DNA of 5,460 bases from Nanobdellota archaeon (lineage in GTDB: Archaea > Nanobdellota > Nanobdellia > Pacearchaeales > GW2011-AR1). Every line of letters starts with the position of its first letter. Within the stretch, counting starts at the first letter, position 1. Below the pieces are notes generated by a model that saw only the letters and a list, made by a program, of their open reading frames with translations, was not told the origin of the DNA and ran no database searches. Location: positions 1-5,460 of the forward strand of contig JAHIEM010000079.1 of NCBI GenBank assembly GCA_018901625.1. Direction: 5' to 3'. This document shows, piece by piece, positions 4,143-5,460 of this stretch. A program made the position numbers and the translations under genes.

Positions 4143-4859
4143 TTATTCTTCTTTTTTAGGTTTATATTTTCCTAATGCTGCTGCGAAAGATAAGTAATTA
4201 TCGTTTTTGTCTTCAAACTTCTCTCTAAGATATCCTTCTACTTTTCTCCTGTTATATCCTTCTAAATCACTCTTGACTTTTGCTATTCCTTCTTTCAGGA
4301 CATCTTCTTGGTATTTTGGGTCGTATCTTGAGGCTGATGCTACAATTTTTGCGATTATTCCTAACTCATCTTCTGGAACAGTGCCTTTTATCCTGTTAAC
4401 AATCAAGGCTGGAAGCAACATTTCTATTCCTCTCTGCGCATGCTCTTTGTTAGGGGCATGCTCTATTGAACAGATAACTTGATACTGAGCGAGCAATTCT
4501 GCTAAATCTTTGTAGTTGTTAGAACCATGTTTTTCAATTGACATTGCTGCTGCAAATGCTAATCTGTCAGCTTCTGCATTTTGGACTATTGTTCCAAGAT
4601 TTGGCTTGACATATTCAAGTGCTCTTTTGTGAGATAGTGTCTGCAATAACTGGGCATTTTGCGCTCTTATTTGAGGAGGAGTATTAGAATAGTCTATTGG
4701 ATTGCTAGGTATGAGGCTTGCGTGCAATTTAGACAGGGCTTTTGCCTTTTCTGCATCATTTTCTACATCTTTATACTGAGCTCTAACTTCATCTGCCATT
4801 CCAAGGCTTTTACAAATCTCTTCTAAACCTGATTCTGATGTTTTTTTCTCTTTCGCCAT
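4143..4859 (-). CDS. Hypothetical helical protein, 238 residues
   Basis: I do not recognise this family. The protein is predicted from composition to be almost all alpha-helical and soluble: Ala, Lys, Glu and Leu dominate, and there is no signal peptide or transmembrane stretch. The ends are very basic and acidic (MAKEKK at the start, KYKPKKEE at the end). The middle, residues 60-180, has amphipathic Ala/Leu-rich segments such as LAELLAQYQVICSIEHA (119-135) and IEMLLPALIVNRI (145-157), suggesting a helical bundle or repeat fold. No catalytic motif is visible; two Cys (16, 130) are far apart. The ATG at 4859 is the first in frame after a good TATA box 30-36 bases upstream, so the transcript is nearly leaderless. 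The gene is transcribed separately from the partial gene to its right. Confidence 0.7.
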   Translation of the reverse strand: MAKEKKTSESGLEEICKSLGMADEVRAQYKDVENDAEKAKALSKLHASLIPSNPIDYSNTPPQIRAQNAQLLQTLSHKRALEYVKPNLGTIVQNAEADRLAFAAAMSIEKHGSNNYKDLAELLAQYQVICSIEHAPNKEHAQRGIEMLLPALIVNRIKGTVPEDELGIIAKIVASASRYDPKYQEDVLKEGIAKVKSDLEGYNRRKVEGYLREKFEDKNDNYLSFAAALGKYKPKKEE

Positions 4860-4887
4860 TTTTCTTATTTTTCCTATGTTTATTAGG

Positions 4888-4895
4888 TATTTAAA
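4888..4895 (-). promoter_or_regulatory. Archaeal-type TATA box for the 238-residue protein gene
   Basis: The minus strand reads GGTTTAAATACC around here; TTTAAATA is a typical archaeal box. The expected start site near 4865 leaves only about six bases before the ATG at 4859, implying a leaderless or almost leaderless mRNA. Confidence 0.65.
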
Positions 4896-4978
4896 CCTTT
4901 CTATCAGTGTCTCTTAGTAGTGGTAACAATTTAGAATTATGCATAAAGCCATAAAACTACCTGAGATAGTAGAATGAT

Positions 4979-5012
4979 ATATTTCCTACTGCTGAGAGAA
5001 AATATCAATCCC
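4979..5012 (-). repeat. 34-bp direct repeat, distal copy
   Basis: This is identical to 5090-5123 and lies 111 bases away. On the minus strand it spells the codons for GIDIFSQQ followed by TAG and ten further bases. It is therefore a second copy of the 3' end of the charged-protein gene, now stranded beyond that gene's stop. Confidence 0.9.
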
Positions 5013-5089
5013 AGTAAACCTTTCAAAGGTTTCCAAAAATCGTGCTTCATACTTCAGCACAATGCAGCACCCTGAAGGTGCAGAATTGA
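5013..5089. mobile_element. 77-bp hairpin-bearing insert between 34-bp direct repeats
   Basis: The insert holds three short hairpins: AAACCTT 5016-5022/AAGGTTT 5026-5032, GTGCT 5042-5046/AGCAC 5056-5060 and GCACC 5067-5071/GGTGC 5077-5081. With one repeat copy the unit is 111 bases (37 codons). In the frame of the upstream gene the whole insert is open on the minus strand. It could be a small palindromic mobile element that duplicated its target, or a tandem duplication that later gained an insertion. It carries no transposase and none of the scaffold blocks seen at 461-594 or 2515-2848. Confidence 0.5.
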
Positions 5090-5123
5090 ATATTTCCTAC
5101 TGCTGAGAGAAAATATCAATCCC
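5090..5123 (-). repeat. 34-bp direct repeat, gene-proximal copy
   Basis: This copy forms the real 3' end of the charged-protein gene: codons for GIDIFSQQ (5123-5100) and the TAG stop (5099-5097). Identity to 4979-5012 is complete over 34 bases and stops sharply at both sides. Confidence 0.9.
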
Positions 5124-5460
5124 TATGTCGACTTCTGGGAATTCGTCTGATTTCTTCTTATCTTCTCTTTCTTTTTCTAGTTCTTTTGGGGTTTTCTCTT
5201 CAACCTCTATGTTATCTTCCTGCTTTTTCCACTCTTCTGCTCTCTCTTTATTTTCCTCTTTAACCTGACTCGCTTTCTCTTCTAATTCTTCTTTTAGATG
5301 TTTGGTGTCATCTATCTCGTTTATTTCAGTGTTTTCAGATGGCATTTTGTCTTCTCCTGTTTGAATTTCTCGGGATTCTTGAGATATTAAACCTTTGCTT
5401 TCTAGTTCTTGCACGAGTATTGAGATTTCATTAGCTTTGTCTGCATTTACTGATATAGAG
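5097..5460 (-). CDS. Highly charged coiled-coil-like protein, C-terminal part (runs off the right edge)
   Basis: 120 codons are visible and the frame remains open to the window's end, so the true start lies to the right. The GTG at 5414 is only an internal candidate. The visible chain is extremely rich in Glu and Lys, with long helix-prone runs such as HLKEELEEKASQVKEENKER and KTPKELEKEREDKKKSDE. It is probably a coiled coil or disordered linker, and ends in a hydrophobic-acidic peptide, FPEVDIGIDIFSQQ. There are no Cys, no membrane segment and no enzymatic motif. The family is not identifiable from this part. The conserved-looking tail is exactly what the 34-bp duplication copies. The stop is TAG, and the same frame stays open for 36 more codons after it. 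Confidence 0.7.
   Translation of the reverse strand, partial: SISVNADKANEISILVQELESKGLISQESREIQTGEDKMPSENTEINEIDDTKHLKEELEEKASQVKEENKERAEEWKKQEDNIEVEEKTPKELEKEREDKKKSDEFPEVDIGIDIFSQQ

Noticed and set aside
4207..4482. 91-residue plus-strand frame opposite the 238-residue protein gene
   Set aside because: Antisense shadow rich in Ser and Leu, as expected opposite Glu/Lys/Ala-rich coding sequence; no TATA box before it.
4896..4978. Weak interrupted complementarity upstream of the 238-residue protein gene (for example TCTC with GAGA, GTAG with CTAC)
   Set aside because: Stems are only 4-5 bases with mismatched gaps, within what AT-rich sequence gives by chance.

Overview
The window looks like a piece of an AT-rich archaeal genome, possibly a small-genome DPANN-type lineage. 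The evidence is TATA-like boxes about 35-60 bases upstream of start codons (659-668, 2951-2960, 4888-4895), very short or absent leaders, no clear Shine-Dalgarno sequences, a fused MNT-HEPN nucleotidyltransferase and an oversized endonuclease-IV-like TIM-barrel protein. The lineage is inferred; no marker gene in the window fixes it.

Layout from left to right. A 131-bp multi-hairpin repeat (copy 1) is cut by the window start. It abuts the stop codon of a small zinc-ribbon protein gene (136-453, minus). Directly upstream of that gene's ATG is a related hairpin element (461-594, minus). A divergent gene for a 598-residue TIM-barrel protein follows (700-2496, plus). Another hairpin element (2515-2848, plus) starts 18 bases after its stop, and its first arm is a 98%-identical copy of the repeat at 1-131. 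Next is an MNT-HEPN nucleotidyltransferase gene (3009-3827, plus) with its own TATA box. A 315-base convergent intergenic region holding three separate hairpin structures separates it from an unrecognised 238-residue helical protein gene (4143-4859, minus). Last is the 3' part of a gene for a very charged protein (5097 to the right edge, minus). Its last eight codons and stop are duplicated 111 bases downstream, around a 77-base hairpin-bearing insert.

The most unusual content is the intergenic DNA. Two elements (461-594 minus; 2515-2848 plus) share three exact or nearly exact scaffold blocks: a 13-mer, a 23-mer and a 21-mer. These blocks form two closing stems, but the hairpins inside the two arms differ completely. 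Copy 1 carries the same 13-mer, with its hairpin core apparently inverted relative to the scaffold. Inside the elements, smaller stem modules recur with the same borders (left about AGGrtGyTCAGAA, right TTCTGACA), nested in one another. Almost all stems are perfect Watson-Crick palindromes. This points to a family of nested, modular palindromic elements, mobile or recombining, rather than an ordinary riboswitch or terminator, though transcription of them cannot be excluded. No transposase, recombinase or CRISPR array is visible here.

The protein-coding genes do not form an obvious pathway. Each appears to have its own promoter or is separated from its neighbours by hairpin DNA.
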